64,000 nt of DNA from VRUE01 sp963706605 (GCA_963706605.1 OY970165.1:930001-994000), one strand, 5' to 3'; numbered from the stretch's first letter, positions 1-8,758 are shown. Translations and numbers: made by a program. Notes: a model not told the origin generated them from the letters alone.

Positions 1-1110
1 GTCCTACTGTTCGCGCTCGCCGGGATCGTCCTCGCCCTGCTCCTCTTCGCCGCGCTGCGCTGGGCCGAGCGCCGTGGGGGACAGCTGACCGGGCGCGCGG
101 TCGCGCTGTCGCGTAACCCGACCCTGCTCAGGGGCATCGCCGCGGCCTTCGCGGTGGTCGCGATCGGGGTGGCGATCGCGGTCGGCGGCCGTGCCTGGGA
201 CCAGTTCTCGAGCTCCGACGTCCAGTTCCCCGCCCAGCCGGAGCAACATTTCTCCCAGCTCAACGGCGCCGGCCGTCACGACTTCTTCCGCGTCGCGATC
301 GACGCCTTCGAGGAAAAACCGGTCCTCGGCACCGGGGCGGGCACCTACCAGTTCGCCTGGGAGCAGCACCGCACGATCGCCCAGCCGGCACACGACGCGC
401 ACTCGCTCTACCTGGAGGCCTTCGCCGAGCTCGGCCTCGTCGGCGGGCTGCTGGTGATCGCGTTGGTCGCCTTCCTGCTCTGGACCGGCTTTGCGGCCTG
501 GCGGGCCGCGGCCCATCCGCAGCGCGAGCGCTACGCGGCGCTCTTCGCGGCGATGCTGTCCTTTGCGGTCGTCGCCGGCCTCGACTGGTTCTGGGAGATC
601 GCCGCGCTCGGCGCGGTCTTCTTCCTCGCGGCGGGTGTGCTCGTCGCCGCCAGGTGCAGCCAGCTGGCGTCAGCCGCGGACGCGGACGTCGAGGAGCGCC
701 GCTTCGGGCTGACCGTGGCCGGGCTGGCCGTTGCCTGGATCACGGCGATCGCGCTGATCGGCCCGCTGCTGGTCGTGCGCGAGATCGACGCCAGCCAGAG
801 CGCCGCGGCGAGGGAAGACTTCGCCTCCGCCGTCGAACACGCCAACACCGCCCGCTCGATCGAGCCGTTCGCCGCCTCGCCCTACGTCCAGCTCGGCCTG
901 CTCGCCGAGAGCCAGGGCGACTACGCAACCGCCGCCGAACGCCTCACGCAAGCGATCGACCGCGAGGACCGGAATTGGCAGCTCTACTACCTACGCTCTA
1001 GAGTCGAGGAAGAGGCCGGGGATCGGGCTGCGGCCAAGGCGGATCTTGACCGAGCTCGCCGGCTGAACCCCCTGGACGAATGCCTCCAAGGGAAGCCGAG
1101 CTGTGGGTGA
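1..1110 (+). CDS. O-antigen ligase/polymerase family membrane protein with C-terminal TPR region (5' end missing)
   Basis: The frame is open from base 1, so the gene begins upstream of the window and only its last ~369 codons are visible. The visible part has hydrophobic spans near residues 1-20, 45-62, 145-165, 180-210 and 240-257. A Wzy_C-like loop contains GTGAGTYQFAWEQHR and AHSLYLEAFAELGLVGG, the usual signature of O-antigen ligases and polymerases. After the last span, residues ~265-365 form TPR-like helices (residues such as YVQLGLLAESQGDYATA). In this family such proteins polymerise or ligate lipid-linked glycans on the outer face of the membrane. The stop overlaps the GTG start of the next gene, so the two are probably co-transcribed. 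Whether it is a polymerase or a ligase cannot be decided. Confidence 0.8.
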   Translation, partial: VLLFALAGIVLALLLFAALRWAERRGGQLTGRAVALSRNPTLLRGIAAAFAVVAIGVAIAVGGRAWDQFSSSDVQFPAQPEQHFSQLNGAGRHDFFRVAIDAFEEKPVLGTGAGTYQFAWEQHRTIAQPAHDAHSLYLEAFAELGLVGGLLVIALVAFLLWTGFAAWRAAAHPQRERYAALFAAMLSFAVVAGLDWFWEIAALGAVFFLAAGVLVAARCSQLASAADADVEERRFGLTVAGLAVAWITAIALIGPLLVVREIDASQSAAAREDFASAVEHANTARSIEPFAASPYVQLGLLAESQGDYATAAERLTQAIDREDRNWQLYYLRSRVEEEAGDRAAAKADLDRARRLNPLDECLQGKPSCG

Positions 1111-2626
1111 CCCAACGATGACGAGCAAGGCCCAGGAGACCGCTTCGCGCAAGGCCTCGTCCGCGCAACCGCCGGGGCCCTCGCCACAGGGGGGCAGAAC
1201 CGGCGCTGCGACGCGACTGGGATTGACCGGCGCGGCAGGTGCGAAGCGACGCGGCTCGGTGCTGCGCCGACTGCTGGCGACCGGCGACTGGCTGACCCTG
1301 GTGGCGACCTTATGCATCGTCACCGCGGTGAGCCCGGACACTGACATCGGCACGCTCTTCTGGGCGACGATGTTCAGCCCGGTTTGGGTCCTGGTGCTGA
1401 AGCTGCACGGGCTCTACGACAACGACCACCGCCGCATCCGCCACAGCACGCTCGACGAGCTCTCCAGCCTGGTCTCGGCGGCGGCGCTGGGAACGCTGGC
1501 CCTCGACGGCCTGCTGGCGTTGAGCCCGGTCGGGCCGCTGGGGGCGCCCAGTGCGATCGCGGTCGGGCTCGGCGCGCTGCTCGGCAGCTTCGCCTCCCGT
1601 GCCGTGCTGCGCTTCTTCTGGCACCGCTTGGCGGGCACCGCCACCGGCCTCGTGGTCGGCCCGGCCGCCGCGGTGGGCATCGTCGCGCGTCGCGTCGCGA
1701 CCCACCCGGAGACCCGCCTGCACCTGGTTGGCTTCCTCTCCCCGCGGGGGGACAGCGGCGGCGATCAGGCGCCCGGCGGCCTGCCGCGGCTCGGCTCGGT
1801 CGCCGATATCTCACGGGTCGCCCGCGAACTGGAGGTCGAGCGGGTGATCGTCACCGAGCAGGAGATGAGCGAGCAGGCGGCGGAGCGGATGATCGAGGAG
1901 TGCAAGGTGGCCGGCCTGGCGCTCACCTTCCTCCCCCAGCACTTCGGCCTGCTGGGGCCGGGGATCGAGCTGAACCGGCTCGCCGAGCTGCCGGTCCTCG
2001 ACTTCCGCTTCTCGGACCCGCCGCGCTCGACGGTCGCGTTGAAGCGAACCATGGATCTGGCGATCGGCAGCGCGCTGCTCATCCTCTTCTCCCCGCTGTT
2101 GCTCGCGCTCGCGCTGTTGATCCTGCTCGACTCAGGGCGACCGGTCCTCTTCCGGCAGCGCCGCGCCGGCCTGGACGGCAAGTCCTTCACGGTGCTGAAG
2201 TTCCGCACCATGGTCCAGGGAGCCGAGGAGCGGCTGAGTGAACTGGTCGACCTCGAGAAGCTCGACGAGCCCGCCTTCAAGATCGCCGATGACCCACGGG
2301 TCACCCGTGCCGGGCGCCTGCTGCGGCGCTACAGCCTCGACGAGCTGCCCCAGCTCGCAAATGTCGTCCGCGGGGACATGTCTCTGGTCGGGCCTCGGCC
2401 CGAGGAGGAGGCGGTCGTCGCCCTCTACGACGAGCGCCAACGGATCAGGCTTGGCGTCAAGCCCGGCATGACCGGCCCGATGCAGGTCTACGGCCGCGCC
2501 GACCTCACCTTCGAGGAGCGGCTGGCGATGGAGCGCGACTACCTCGACAACATCTCGGTCACCGGCGACCTGGCGATCCTGCTGCGCACTCCGGCGGCGA
2601 TCGTCCGCGGCGACGGCGCCTACTGA
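1103..2626 (+). CDS. Exopolysaccharide biosynthesis polyprenyl glycosylphosphotransferase
   Basis: This 507-residue protein should transfer a sugar-1-phosphate from a nucleotide sugar to undecaprenyl phosphate, the first membrane step of glycan assembly. The N-terminal ~170 residues contain four or five membrane spans. A Rossmann-like CoA-binding region follows (~175-300). The C-terminal bacterial sugar transferase domain starts at KRTMDLAIGSALL and carries KFRTM, YSLDELPQL, DMSLVGPRP and KPGMTGPMQV, all family hallmarks. Length is typical of WbaP/WcaJ-like enzymes with the CoA-binding insert. The GTG start at 1103 overlaps the previous stop; an ATG at 1118 is a plausible alternative. The sugar specificity is not visible. 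Confidence 0.93.
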   Translation: MGDPTMTSKAQETASRKASSAQPPGPSPQGGRTGAATRLGLTGAAGAKRRGSVLRRLLATGDWLTLVATLCIVTAVSPDTDIGTLFWATMFSPVWVLVLKLHGLYDNDHRRIRHSTLDELSSLVSAAALGTLALDGLLALSPVGPLGAPSAIAVGLGALLGSFASRAVLRFFWHRLAGTATGLVVGPAAAVGIVARRVATHPETRLHLVGFLSPRGDSGGDQAPGGLPRLGSVADISRVARELEVERVIVTEQEMSEQAAERMIEECKVAGLALTFLPQHFGLLGPGIELNRLAELPVLDFRFSDPPRSTVALKRTMDLAIGSALLILFSPLLLALALLILLDSGRPVLFRQRRAGLDGKSFTVLKFRTMVQGAEERLSELVDLEKLDEPAFKIADDPRVTRAGRLLRRYSLDELPQLANVVRGDMSLVGPRPEEEAVVALYDERQRIRLGVKPGMTGPMQVYGRADLTFEERLAMERDYLDNISVTGDLAILLRTPAAIVRGDGAY

Positions 2627-2634
2627 GGCGGGGG

Positions 2635-3534
2635 ATGGCCGACCCGCTCGACCTCGAGGTCGTCATCGTCAGCCACGGCGCCGAAGGGTTGCTGCGCCGC
2701 TGCCTGCGCTCGCTGCGGGAGCATCCCCCGGCGGGCGAGATGCGGGTCACCGTGGTCGACAGCGGCAGCCCCGACTCGACCCCGGACATGGTCGGGCGTG
2801 AGTTCCCGGAGGTGCGGCTGATCCGCCGCGACAACATCGGCTTCTCGGCCGCCAACAACCTCGTCCTGCGCGAGGGCGAGGCGCGGGCGGTGCTGCTGCT
2901 CAACCCCGACACCGAGGTCTACGCCGGGACGCTGGACGCGGCATTGGGACGGCTGCACTCCGAGCGGCGGATCGGAATGGTCGGGGTGAAGCTGCTGACC
3001 GAGTCCGGTGAGCTGGACCACGCCTGCAAGCGCTCCTTCCCCACCCCGCTCAGCGCCCTCGCCCACTTCACCGGGGTCGGCCGCGCCAACGGCGCCGCCG
3101 GGGCGCTCAGCCAGTATCGGGCCACGCACCTCGACGACGACGAGCCCGGCGAGGTCGACGCGGTCAACGGCGCCTTCATGCTCTGCCGAGCCGAGGCGGT
3201 GCGCGAGGTCGGCCTGCTCGACGAGGGCTACTGGCTCTACATGGAGGACCTCGACTGGTGCCGCCGCTTCTGGCTGGCCGGCTGGAAGGTCTTCTACGAG
3301 CCGGCCGGCGTCGCCCTCCACGTCAAGGGCGGCTCCAGCGGCGCCCGCCGTGCCCCCAGGCAGGAGATCGCCTTCCACCGCGGCATGGCCCGCTTCTACC
3401 GCCGCTTCGACGCCCCCGAGCACAACCCGCTGCTCAACGCCGCGGTGTACGCGGGAATCGGCGCCAAACTGGCGACCAGCCTGGCGATCACCGCGGCACG
3501 GGGAAATAGTGACCCCGGTCAGTCAATGACCTGA
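2635..3534 (+). CDS. Family 2 glycosyltransferase (rhamnosyltransferase-like)
   Basis: A 299-residue cytoplasmic GT-A fold enzyme. Visible motifs in order are the nucleotide-binding VVDSGSPDST, the RRDNIGFSAANN segment typical of the WbbL/rhamnosyltransferase subgroup, the metal-binding LLNPDTE, and the acceptor-side NGAFMLCRAEAVREVG and EDLDWCRR. It lies 8 bases after the sugar phosphotransferase gene, so it may add the next sugar, possibly rhamnose given the rml genes nearby (inference). It is followed by a strong terminator at 3673-3706, so it appears to be the last gene of this transcript. Confidence 0.9.
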   Translation: MADPLDLEVVIVSHGAEGLLRRCLRSLREHPPAGEMRVTVVDSGSPDSTPDMVGREFPEVRLIRRDNIGFSAANNLVLREGEARAVLLLNPDTEVYAGTLDAALGRLHSERRIGMVGVKLLTESGELDHACKRSFPTPLSALAHFTGVGRANGAAGALSQYRATHLDDDEPGEVDAVNGAFMLCRAEAVREVGLLDEGYWLYMEDLDWCRRFWLAGWKVFYEPAGVALHVKGGSSGARRAPRQEIAFHRGMARFYRRFDAPEHNPLLNAAVYAGIGAKLATSLAITAARGNSDPGQSMT

Positions 3535-3542
3535 AACGACAA

Positions 3543-3560
3543 GACCCGCCGAAGCGGGTC
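3543..3560 (-). terminator. Hairpin terminator at the end of the rml operon
   Basis: Read on the minus strand this is GACCCGC, a TTCG tetraloop and GCGGGTC, followed by TTGTCGTTT. A 7-bp perfect stem with a very stable tetraloop and a T-rich tail about 170 bases past the rmlC stop suits a minus-strand terminator. On the plus strand the same stem has no T tract. Confidence 0.55.
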
Positions 3561-3572
3561 GAGTCTGGTGAA

Positions 3573-3624
3573 GCGGGGAACCACCCCGCAGGCGGCCGAC
3601 ACCCACCGTGAGGTTACCACGGTG
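3573..3624 (+). other. Two further hairpins in the gene-free stretch between converging operons
   Basis: Two perfect stems follow the hairpin at 3543-3560: GCGGGG/CCCCGC around AACCA (3573-3589), and CACCGTG/CACGGTG around a 7-base loop (3604-3624). All three lie in the 193-base convergent gap after the glycosyltransferase stop. I cannot assign them to a known RNA family. They may be mRNA 3'-end structure or part of an uncharacterised RNA. Confidence 0.4.
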
Positions 3625-3672
3625 ATCCCCTTCACCCTCCTGCCGGCGACGCTAGCAGTGAAATCGACGGGC

Positions 3673-3706
3673 GAGTGTGCCAATCCTAAATTGGAACACT
3701 CTTTTT
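3673..3706 (+). terminator. Rho-independent terminator
   Basis: GAGTGT-G-CCAAT, loop CCTAA, ATTGG-A-ACACTC gives an 11-bp stem with one mismatch, followed directly by TTTTT (3702-3706). The A+T-rich stem stands out in this GC-rich window. It would end plus-strand transcription from the glycosyltransferase operon, 140-170 bases past its stop. Confidence 0.85.
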
Positions 3707-3727
3707 CACTTCCGTATGAGTGTGGTG

Positions 3728-4276
3728 TCAAAAGGGCAGTGTGTCGGCAACCTCGGCCAGGCTCGGCGCCGACTTGTCCCGCTCACTGAGCAGGGGGTCG
3801 TCGACCGGCCACTCGACGCCGACGTCCGGGTCGTCCCAGGCGATGCCGGACTCGGTCGTCGGGTCATAGGGGCTGGAGAGGAGGTAGGCGACGTCGGCGA
3901 CGTCGCTGAGCACGGCGAAGCCGTGGCCGAAGCCGGCCGGGACGTAGAGCTGGCGGTGACGCTCGTCGTCGAGCTCGTACCCCTCCCACTGCCCGTAGGT
4001 GGGTGAATTGCGACGCAGGTCGACGGCGACGTCGAAGATCTTTCCGCGCGGGCAGCGGACCAGCTTTGCCTGTCCAGGCTCGGTCTGGAAGTGGAGGCCG
4101 CGGAGCGTCCCCTTCGAGGAGCGCGAGTGGTTGTGCTGGACGAACTCGACCCCCACCCCCATCTCAGCCCAGGCATCACGGCGGTAGGTCTCGACCATGA
4201 AGCCGCGCTCGTCGCCGTGAACCCGCGGCTGGAGCAGGACCGTGCCGTCGAGTTTCGTCTGCAGCCGCTCAGGCAT
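3728..4276 (-). CDS. rfbC: dTDP-4-dehydrorhamnose 3,5-epimerase
   Basis: A cupin-fold enzyme of 182 residues, the normal RmlC length. It epimerises dTDP-4-keto-6-deoxyglucose at C3 and C5, the third step of dTDP-L-rhamnose synthesis. RGLHFQ carries the expected catalytic histidine, and PAGFGHGFAVLSD and YLLSSPYDP are the conserved C-terminal elements. Its ATG overlaps the stop of rfbB by one base, so translation is probably coupled. It is the last gene of the minus-strand order rfbD-rfbB-rfbC. Confidence 0.96.
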   Translation of the reverse strand: MPERLQTKLDGTVLLQPRVHGDERGFMVETYRRDAWAEMGVGVEFVQHNHSRSSKGTLRGLHFQTEPGQAKLVRCPRGKIFDVAVDLRRNSPTYGQWEGYELDDERHRQLYVPAGFGHGFAVLSDVADVAYLLSSPYDPTTESGIAWDDPDVGVEWPVDDPLLSERDKSAPSLAEVADTLPF

Positions 4277-5259
4277 CAGCCGAGCGCTTGGCCGTACTGC
4301 TTCTCGTAGTACTCGCGGTACTCACCCGAACGGATCGGGCCCCACCACTCCTCGTTGTCGCGGTACCACTTGACGGTGCGCTCGAGGCCCTCGGCAAAGT
4401 GGACCTGGGCCTCCCAACCAAGCTCGTCGCGGAGCTTGTCCGAGGCCAGCGAGTAGCGGCGGTCATGGCCCGGGCGGTCGGTGACGTACTCGATCAGCGA
4501 CTCGTCGGCACCGGTCAGCTCGATCACCCGTTTCACCACTTCGATGTTCTCGCACTCGTCGGGACCGCCGACGTTGTAGGCCTCACCAGGGCGGCCGTTG
4601 AGAAGGACGGTGTGGATGCCGCGGCAGAAGTCCTCGACGTAGAGCCAGTTGCGGACCTGGCGTCCGTCACCGTAGATCGGCAGCGGGTCGCCGTGGACGG
4701 CGTTGAGGACCATCAGCGGAATCAGCTTCTCCGGGTACTGGCGCGGCCCGTAGTTGTTGGAGCCGCGCACGATCGAGGCCTCGGTGCCGTAGGTGTGGAA
4801 GTGGGCGGAGACGAGCAGGTCGCCGGCCGCCTTGGTCGCCGAGTAGGGTGAGGAGGGATCGAGCGGCGAGGTCTCGGTGAAGGAGCCGGACTCGATCGAG
4901 CCGTAGACCTCGTCGGTGGAGACCTGCAGGTAGCGGCCGACGCCGAGCTCGCGGGCGGCGTCCAGCAACGTGCCGGTGCCGATCACGTGGGTGCGGGCGA
5001 AGGCGTCCTGGTCGTCGATCGAGCGGTCGACATGTGACTCGGCGGCGAAGTTGACGACCGCGTCGCAGCCCTGCATCGCCTCGCGCACGACCACCGGATC
5101 CTCGATCCCGCCGACGACCAGCTCGGTGCCCTCGGGGAGGTTCTCGTGGCGGCCCGCGTAGGTGAGCTTGTCGAGCACCCTGACCTCGTGCTCCTCGCCG
5201 ACGAGACGCACGTAGGTGGAGCCGATGAAACCGGCGGCGCCGGTGACCAGGATCTTCAC
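4276..5259 (-). CDS. rfbB: dTDP-glucose 4,6-dehydratase
   Basis: A 327-residue extended short-chain dehydrogenase that makes dTDP-4-keto-6-deoxyglucose from dTDP-glucose, step two of rhamnose synthesis. The NAD-binding GAAGFIGS is at residues 7-14. STDEVYGS supplies the family's Asp/Glu acid-base pair, YSATKAA holds the catalytic Tyr and Lys, and RGSNNYGPRQYPEKLIP is the characteristic substrate loop. The start overlaps the 3' end of rfbD by four bases (ATGA), and its own stop overlaps rfbC. Confidence 0.97.
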   Translation of the reverse strand: MKILVTGAAGFIGSTYVRLVGEEHEVRVLDKLTYAGRHENLPEGTELVVGGIEDPVVVREAMQGCDAVVNFAAESHVDRSIDDQDAFARTHVIGTGTLLDAARELGVGRYLQVSTDEVYGSIESGSFTETSPLDPSSPYSATKAAGDLLVSAHFHTYGTEASIVRGSNNYGPRQYPEKLIPLMVLNAVHGDPLPIYGDGRQVRNWLYVEDFCRGIHTVLLNGRPGEAYNVGGPDECENIEVVKRVIELTGADESLIEYVTDRPGHDRRYSLASDKLRDELGWEAQVHFAEGLERTVKWYRDNEEWWGPIRSGEYREYYEKQYGQALG

Positions 5260-6110
5260 GCTGCGGCCTCCATCTCGGCGCGGCGCTGCGCCAGGTAGGC
5301 GCCCAGCCCGTCATGCCAGGAGGGCAGCTCGATCGCGTGCTCGCGCTGGCTCGTCAGCGCCGAGTAGGGCGGGCGGGGGGCGGGGCGACCGAGCATCTCG
5401 GTCGTCGCCGACATCACCCTGCACTCGACCTTGGCCTGGTCGAAGATCTCGCGCGCGAACTCGTACCAGGAACAGGTGCCGGCGGCGGCCATGTGGTGGA
5501 TGCCGAACTCGACCCCCTCGATCAACCGCACGATCCCATAAGCCAGGTGCCAGGTGTAGGTGGGTGAGCCGACCTGGTCGCGGACGACGAGGACCTCGCC
5601 GTGATCGGACGCGAGGCGGAGCATCGTCTCGACGAAGTTGGGCCCGCCGGTCCCGAACAACCAGGCGGAGCGGACGACGAAGTGGCGCTTGTTGGCCGCC
5701 CGGGTCGCCTCCTCCCCAGCCAGCTTGCTGCGGCCGTAGGCGGAGGCGGGTGCGGTCTGATCAGTCTCCACGTAGGGCGCTCCCTTGCTGCCGTCGAAGA
5801 CGTAGTCGCTGCCGACGTAGACGACCGAGGCGTCCACCGTCGCGGCGGCGGCGGCGACGTTGCCGGCGCCCTCGCCGTTGACCAGGGTCGCTGCCCCCTC
5901 GGCCTCCTCAGCGCCGTCGACATCAGTCCAGGCAGCGCAGTTGATGACGACGTCGGGCCGCTCGCCCTCAAGCTTGGCGCGGACGACATCAGCATCGGTG
6001 ATATCGAGCTCCGCGCGGCCGAAGCCGACCACCTGGTGGCCGGCGTTGCCGGCGGCGAGCATCACGTCGCGACCGAGCATCCCGGCGGCGCCGGTGACGA
6101 GGATCTTCAT
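5256..6110 (-). CDS. rfbD: dTDP-4-dehydrorhamnose reductase
   Basis: A 284-residue RmlD-type reductase that completes dTDP-L-rhamnose. GAAGMLGRDV is the nucleotide-binding loop, VYVGSDYVFDG and YGRSKLAGE carry the catalytic Thr/Ser-Tyr-Lys equivalents, and RSAWLFG is conserved in the family. Downstream rfbB overlaps by four bases. Upstream, a low-GC ATPase gene separates it from rfbA, so the four-gene pathway is interrupted here. Confidence 0.95.
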   Translation of the reverse strand: MKILVTGAAGMLGRDVMLAAGNAGHQVVGFGRAELDITDADVVRAKLEGERPDVVINCAAWTDVDGAEEAEGAATLVNGEGAGNVAAAAATVDASVVYVGSDYVFDGSKGAPYVETDQTAPASAYGRSKLAGEEATRAANKRHFVVRSAWLFGTGGPNFVETMLRLASDHGEVLVVRDQVGSPTYTWHLAYGIVRLIEGVEFGIHHMAAAGTCSWYEFAREIFDQAKVECRVMSATTEMLGRPAPRPPYSALTSQREHAIELPSWHDGLGAYLAQRRAEMEAAA

Positions 6111-6218
6111 CGGGGACGGCGCTTCCTGATTCCTTCAGTCATCGATTCGGCACCTTAATTGACTGGGCGAAGACGAAACTCCGAGGCGGCCGAAAATAGC
6201 GGGGCGGGGTTCAGGGCC

Positions 6219-7466
6219 CTAGAGAATCTGTCCTCCTGGGGTCTTTGGGGTTTCGGGGAGCTCAAAGGTCCGAAGGATGAAGCGACCGAGGAGAGGAACC
6301 GCGAACGAGTACTTGCCCAGCCGGTTCTTGTAGATCATTCCCTTCTCGGCGAGGCCGGCAAGCATCTGGTTTGCATGACTGGCGGAGAACGCTTTGGGCA
6401 GCAGCTTCTTGGCCCTTCCCGTCAGTTCCTGGATCGTGAATTCCTCATCGGGTCGCTCCAAGTGCGCGACGACCCAGAGAAGTTCCCGCTGCCGATCGGT
6501 GATTCTGGCCCACCGACCGGCAAAGAAATCGGCGTCGAGCTTGCGCTGTATCGCCTCTACGGGGACCACTTTCTGCTCTTCGTCGGCTTGCTGGCGGATG
6601 AAAACGTCGTATACCTCCCGGCCGATGAACTGGATGAAGTACGGATAGCCCGCCGACTCATAGATGATGAGCTCAACCGAGTTCGCCGCTAATTTGACCG
6701 GGCACTCCGCTACCTCAATCGGCTTGAGAATCGCTTCGCGGCTCTCGTCGTTGTTAAGCCTCGTCAGCGTCATGACACGGAACATGCGCTCTGAGTAAGT
6801 ACGCGCATCGACGAGTTTCGGGAACAGAGTGGGCAGCCCGGCCAAGACGAGCATGAAGGGAATTCCCTTCGACTGGATCGATTGAAACACGTCGAGCAGG
6901 ACAGACAACGGAAACTGCTCCTTGCTCGCGTGATCCGACAGGTTCTGGGCCTCGTCATAGGCGAAAATTACGCGATGCTGACCTTGACCCCTTAGATGCT
7001 CCCAGGCAAATTCGAGAGTCGCCTTGATTTTGTCCGCCGTTAAGCCCGGAGTGCCTTGGTAGACCCCAACCAGTATTTCGTGGGATAGGGGCACCTCTTT
7101 CGGCTGTGCCGGAACAGCAAATCCGACCTTCTGCCTCGACACGGGATCGCGCACGGTGGCAGAGGACGTAATCAGCGCAAGATCTGCGAGCAACCGTTCT
7201 GCGAGGGCGTTCTCGCTGATGCTGGCCGACTCGGAGAGATCAGCGGCGGCCCAGAGCCACCCTTTTTCAATGGCCTTGGTTTTAAAAGTCTCAAGCAGGA
7301 CGGTCTTCCCGACACCACGCAGGCCGGTAAGGACCAGATTCTCGAGTATCTGCTCCTGCTCCAAAAGTCGATCAAACTCTTCGTACTCTCTCTGCCGCCC
7401 TGCTAGGTAGGGCGGCATATGCCCTGCCCCAGGCCTGTATGGATTTTTGAAGTGAGGAGAGTTCAT
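6219..7466 (-). CDS. AAA-family ATP-binding protein of low GC, inserted in the rhamnose operon
   Basis: A 415-residue protein with an ORC/Cdc6-like AAA core. Walker A is GLRGVGKTVLLE (residues ~50-61), Walker B is VIFAYDEAQ, and a sensor-like FMLVLAGLPTLF follows. After residue ~310 there is a winged-helix-like region (FTIQELTGRAKKLLPKAF). No transmembrane segment or fused effector is visible. Its base composition is plainly lower in GC than the flanking rml genes and its codon use differs, so it looks horizontally acquired. Similar lone ATPases are common accessory genes of unknown role; I cannot name a function. Palindromes upstream may be its operator. Confidence 0.8.
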   Translation of the reverse strand: MNSPHFKNPYRPGAGHMPPYLAGRQREYEEFDRLLEQEQILENLVLTGLRGVGKTVLLETFKTKAIEKGWLWAAADLSESASISENALAERLLADLALITSSATVRDPVSRQKVGFAVPAQPKEVPLSHEILVGVYQGTPGLTADKIKATLEFAWEHLRGQGQHRVIFAYDEAQNLSDHASKEQFPLSVLLDVFQSIQSKGIPFMLVLAGLPTLFPKLVDARTYSERMFRVMTLTRLNNDESREAILKPIEVAECPVKLAANSVELIIYESAGYPYFIQFIGREVYDVFIRQQADEEQKVVPVEAIQRKLDADFFAGRWARITDRQRELLWVVAHLERPDEEFTIQELTGRAKKLLPKAFSASHANQMLAGLAEKGMIYKNRLGKYSFAVPLLGRFILRTFELPETPKTPGGQIL

Positions 7467-7470
7467 ACTG

Positions 7471-7526
7471 ACTTAGCCTCCTATCTCAATTAAGACTAGA
7501 AGCTAAATTTAGCATGATGGCTAAGT
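7471..7526. promoter_or_regulatory. Nested palindromes upstream of the AAA ATPase gene
   Basis: ACTTAGCC (7471-7478) and GGCTAAGT (7519-7526) form a perfect inverted repeat, and between them lies the perfect 12-bp palindrome GCTAAATTTAGC (7502-7513). The set begins only 5 bases upstream of the ATPase start codon in AT-rich DNA. This is the layout of an operator/promoter, but no binding protein can be named. Confidence 0.45.
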
Positions 7527-7601
7527 TATTGTTGGCAGTTGAGGGCGTAGGCAAAGAAACGGCTGAGGCCGATACGAACAGGGGTGGGCTGGCCGACCCA
7601 G

Positions 7602-7629
7602 CGGCGGTGAGGGGGTCAACTCACCGCCG
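7602..7629 (-). terminator. Hairpin just downstream of rfbA
   Basis: CGGCGGTGAG and CTCACCGCCG form a 10-bp perfect stem with an 8-base loop, 22 bases past the rfbA stop. There is no T tract, so it may be a Rho-type or processing hairpin rather than a classical intrinsic terminator. Confidence 0.45.
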
Positions 7630-7650
7630 AGATGAACCACGCAGCCCCGC

Positions 7651-8727
7651 TTAGATGATCTTGATCTCCGACTTGTCGCCGACCAGCATTTGCAGCGTCT
7701 TCGGCATGCCCTCGCTGCGGGTCAGCTTGACTTCGCGGCCGAGCAGGCTCGCCTCCATCCGCGTGCCGAGGTCTTCGACCACGGAGCCGGCGAGGACGAT
7801 CGAGTGCTCGATTTCGGAGCGGCAGATGCGCACGCCATCGCCGATCGAGGTGTAGGGGCCGACGTAGGCATCCTCGATCCGGGCGCCGGCGCCGATCACC
7901 GCCGGGCCGCGCACCACCGAGCCGATCAGCTCGGCTCCCGCTTCGACCACAACCCGGCCCTCGACCCGCGAGGCCTCGTCGATCTCGCCGTCGAGCCGTG
8001 TCTCGATCTCCTCCAGCACCAGACGGTTGGCCTCGAGCATGTCGGCGAGCTGGCCGGTGTCCTTCCACCAGCCGCTGACCACCTCCGACTGCACCTTGTG
8101 GCCATCCTCGATCAATGACTGGATCGCCTCGGTGATCTCGTACTCGCCGCGCCAGGAGGGCTCCAGCGCGTGGGCCGCCGCGAAGATCGGCGGGCCGAAG
8201 AGGTAGACCCCGACCAGCGCGAGGTTGGAGGGCGGGTCTTTGGGCTTCTCGATCAGCCGCACGACATGGTCGCCGTCCAGCTCGGCCACCCCGTAGGAGC
8301 TGGGGTCGGAGACCGGGGTGAGAAGGATCAGGGCGTCGGGCTCGGACTCGCGGAAGGTCGCGACCAGGCCGCGCAGGCCGTCGGCCAGCAGGTTGTCGCC
8401 CAAGTACATGACGAAGGGGGAACCGTCGATGTACTGCTCGGCCGTCAGCACCGCGTGCGCGAGGCCTTTCGGCGCGTCCTGGACGATGTAGGTGATCTCG
8501 GCCCCGAAGGCAGATCCGTCGCCGGCCGCCTCGCGGATCTCGTCGCCGGTCTCCGGCGCGATGATGATCCCGATTTCCTTCACGCCCGCCTCGACCAGCG
8601 CCTCGATCCCGTAGAAGAGCACGGGCTTATTGGCGACGGGCACGAGCTGCTTCGCCGAGGTGTGAGTGATGGGGCGCAGGCGCGTGCCCGCCCCACCAGA
8701 GAGAATCAATCCCTTCAGGGGCTCCAT
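7651..8727 (-). CDS. rfbA: Glucose-1-phosphate thymidylyltransferase (long type)
   Basis: This enzyme makes dTDP-glucose, the first step of dTDP-rhamnose synthesis. I start it at the ATG at 8727 because the family N-terminus begins there (MEPLKGLILSGGAGTRLRP); the open frame continues upstream but is shadow sequence. At 358 residues it is the long RmlA form, with the nucleotidyltransferase domain at ~1-240 and a left-handed beta-helix-like C-terminus of short hexad repeats (residues such as VIGAGARIEDAYVGPYTSIG). Only 31 bases separate its start from the divergent glycosyltransferase, so the two promoters must overlap. Confidence 0.94.
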   Translation of the reverse strand: MEPLKGLILSGGAGTRLRPITHTSAKQLVPVANKPVLFYGIEALVEAGVKEIGIIIAPETGDEIREAAGDGSAFGAEITYIVQDAPKGLAHAVLTAEQYIDGSPFVMYLGDNLLADGLRGLVATFRESEPDALILLTPVSDPSSYGVAELDGDHVVRLIEKPKDPPSNLALVGVYLFGPPIFAAAHALEPSWRGEYEITEAIQSLIEDGHKVQSEVVSGWWKDTGQLADMLEANRLVLEEIETRLDGEIDEASRVEGRVVVEAGAELIGSVVRGPAVIGAGARIEDAYVGPYTSIGDGVRICRSEIEHSIVLAGSVVEDLGTRMEASLLGREVKLTRSEGMPKTLQMLVGDKSEIKII

Positions 8728-8758
8728 CGAGGCTGCAACCCTACTGCGCCAGCAGATC

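Noticed and set aside
3535..3727. Possible c-di-AMP (ydaO) riboswitch because of GAAGCGGGGAACCA
   Set aside because: The other conserved segments (CCGAAUCCGUCAG, GGGUGAAU) are missing, and no gene follows in the right direction.
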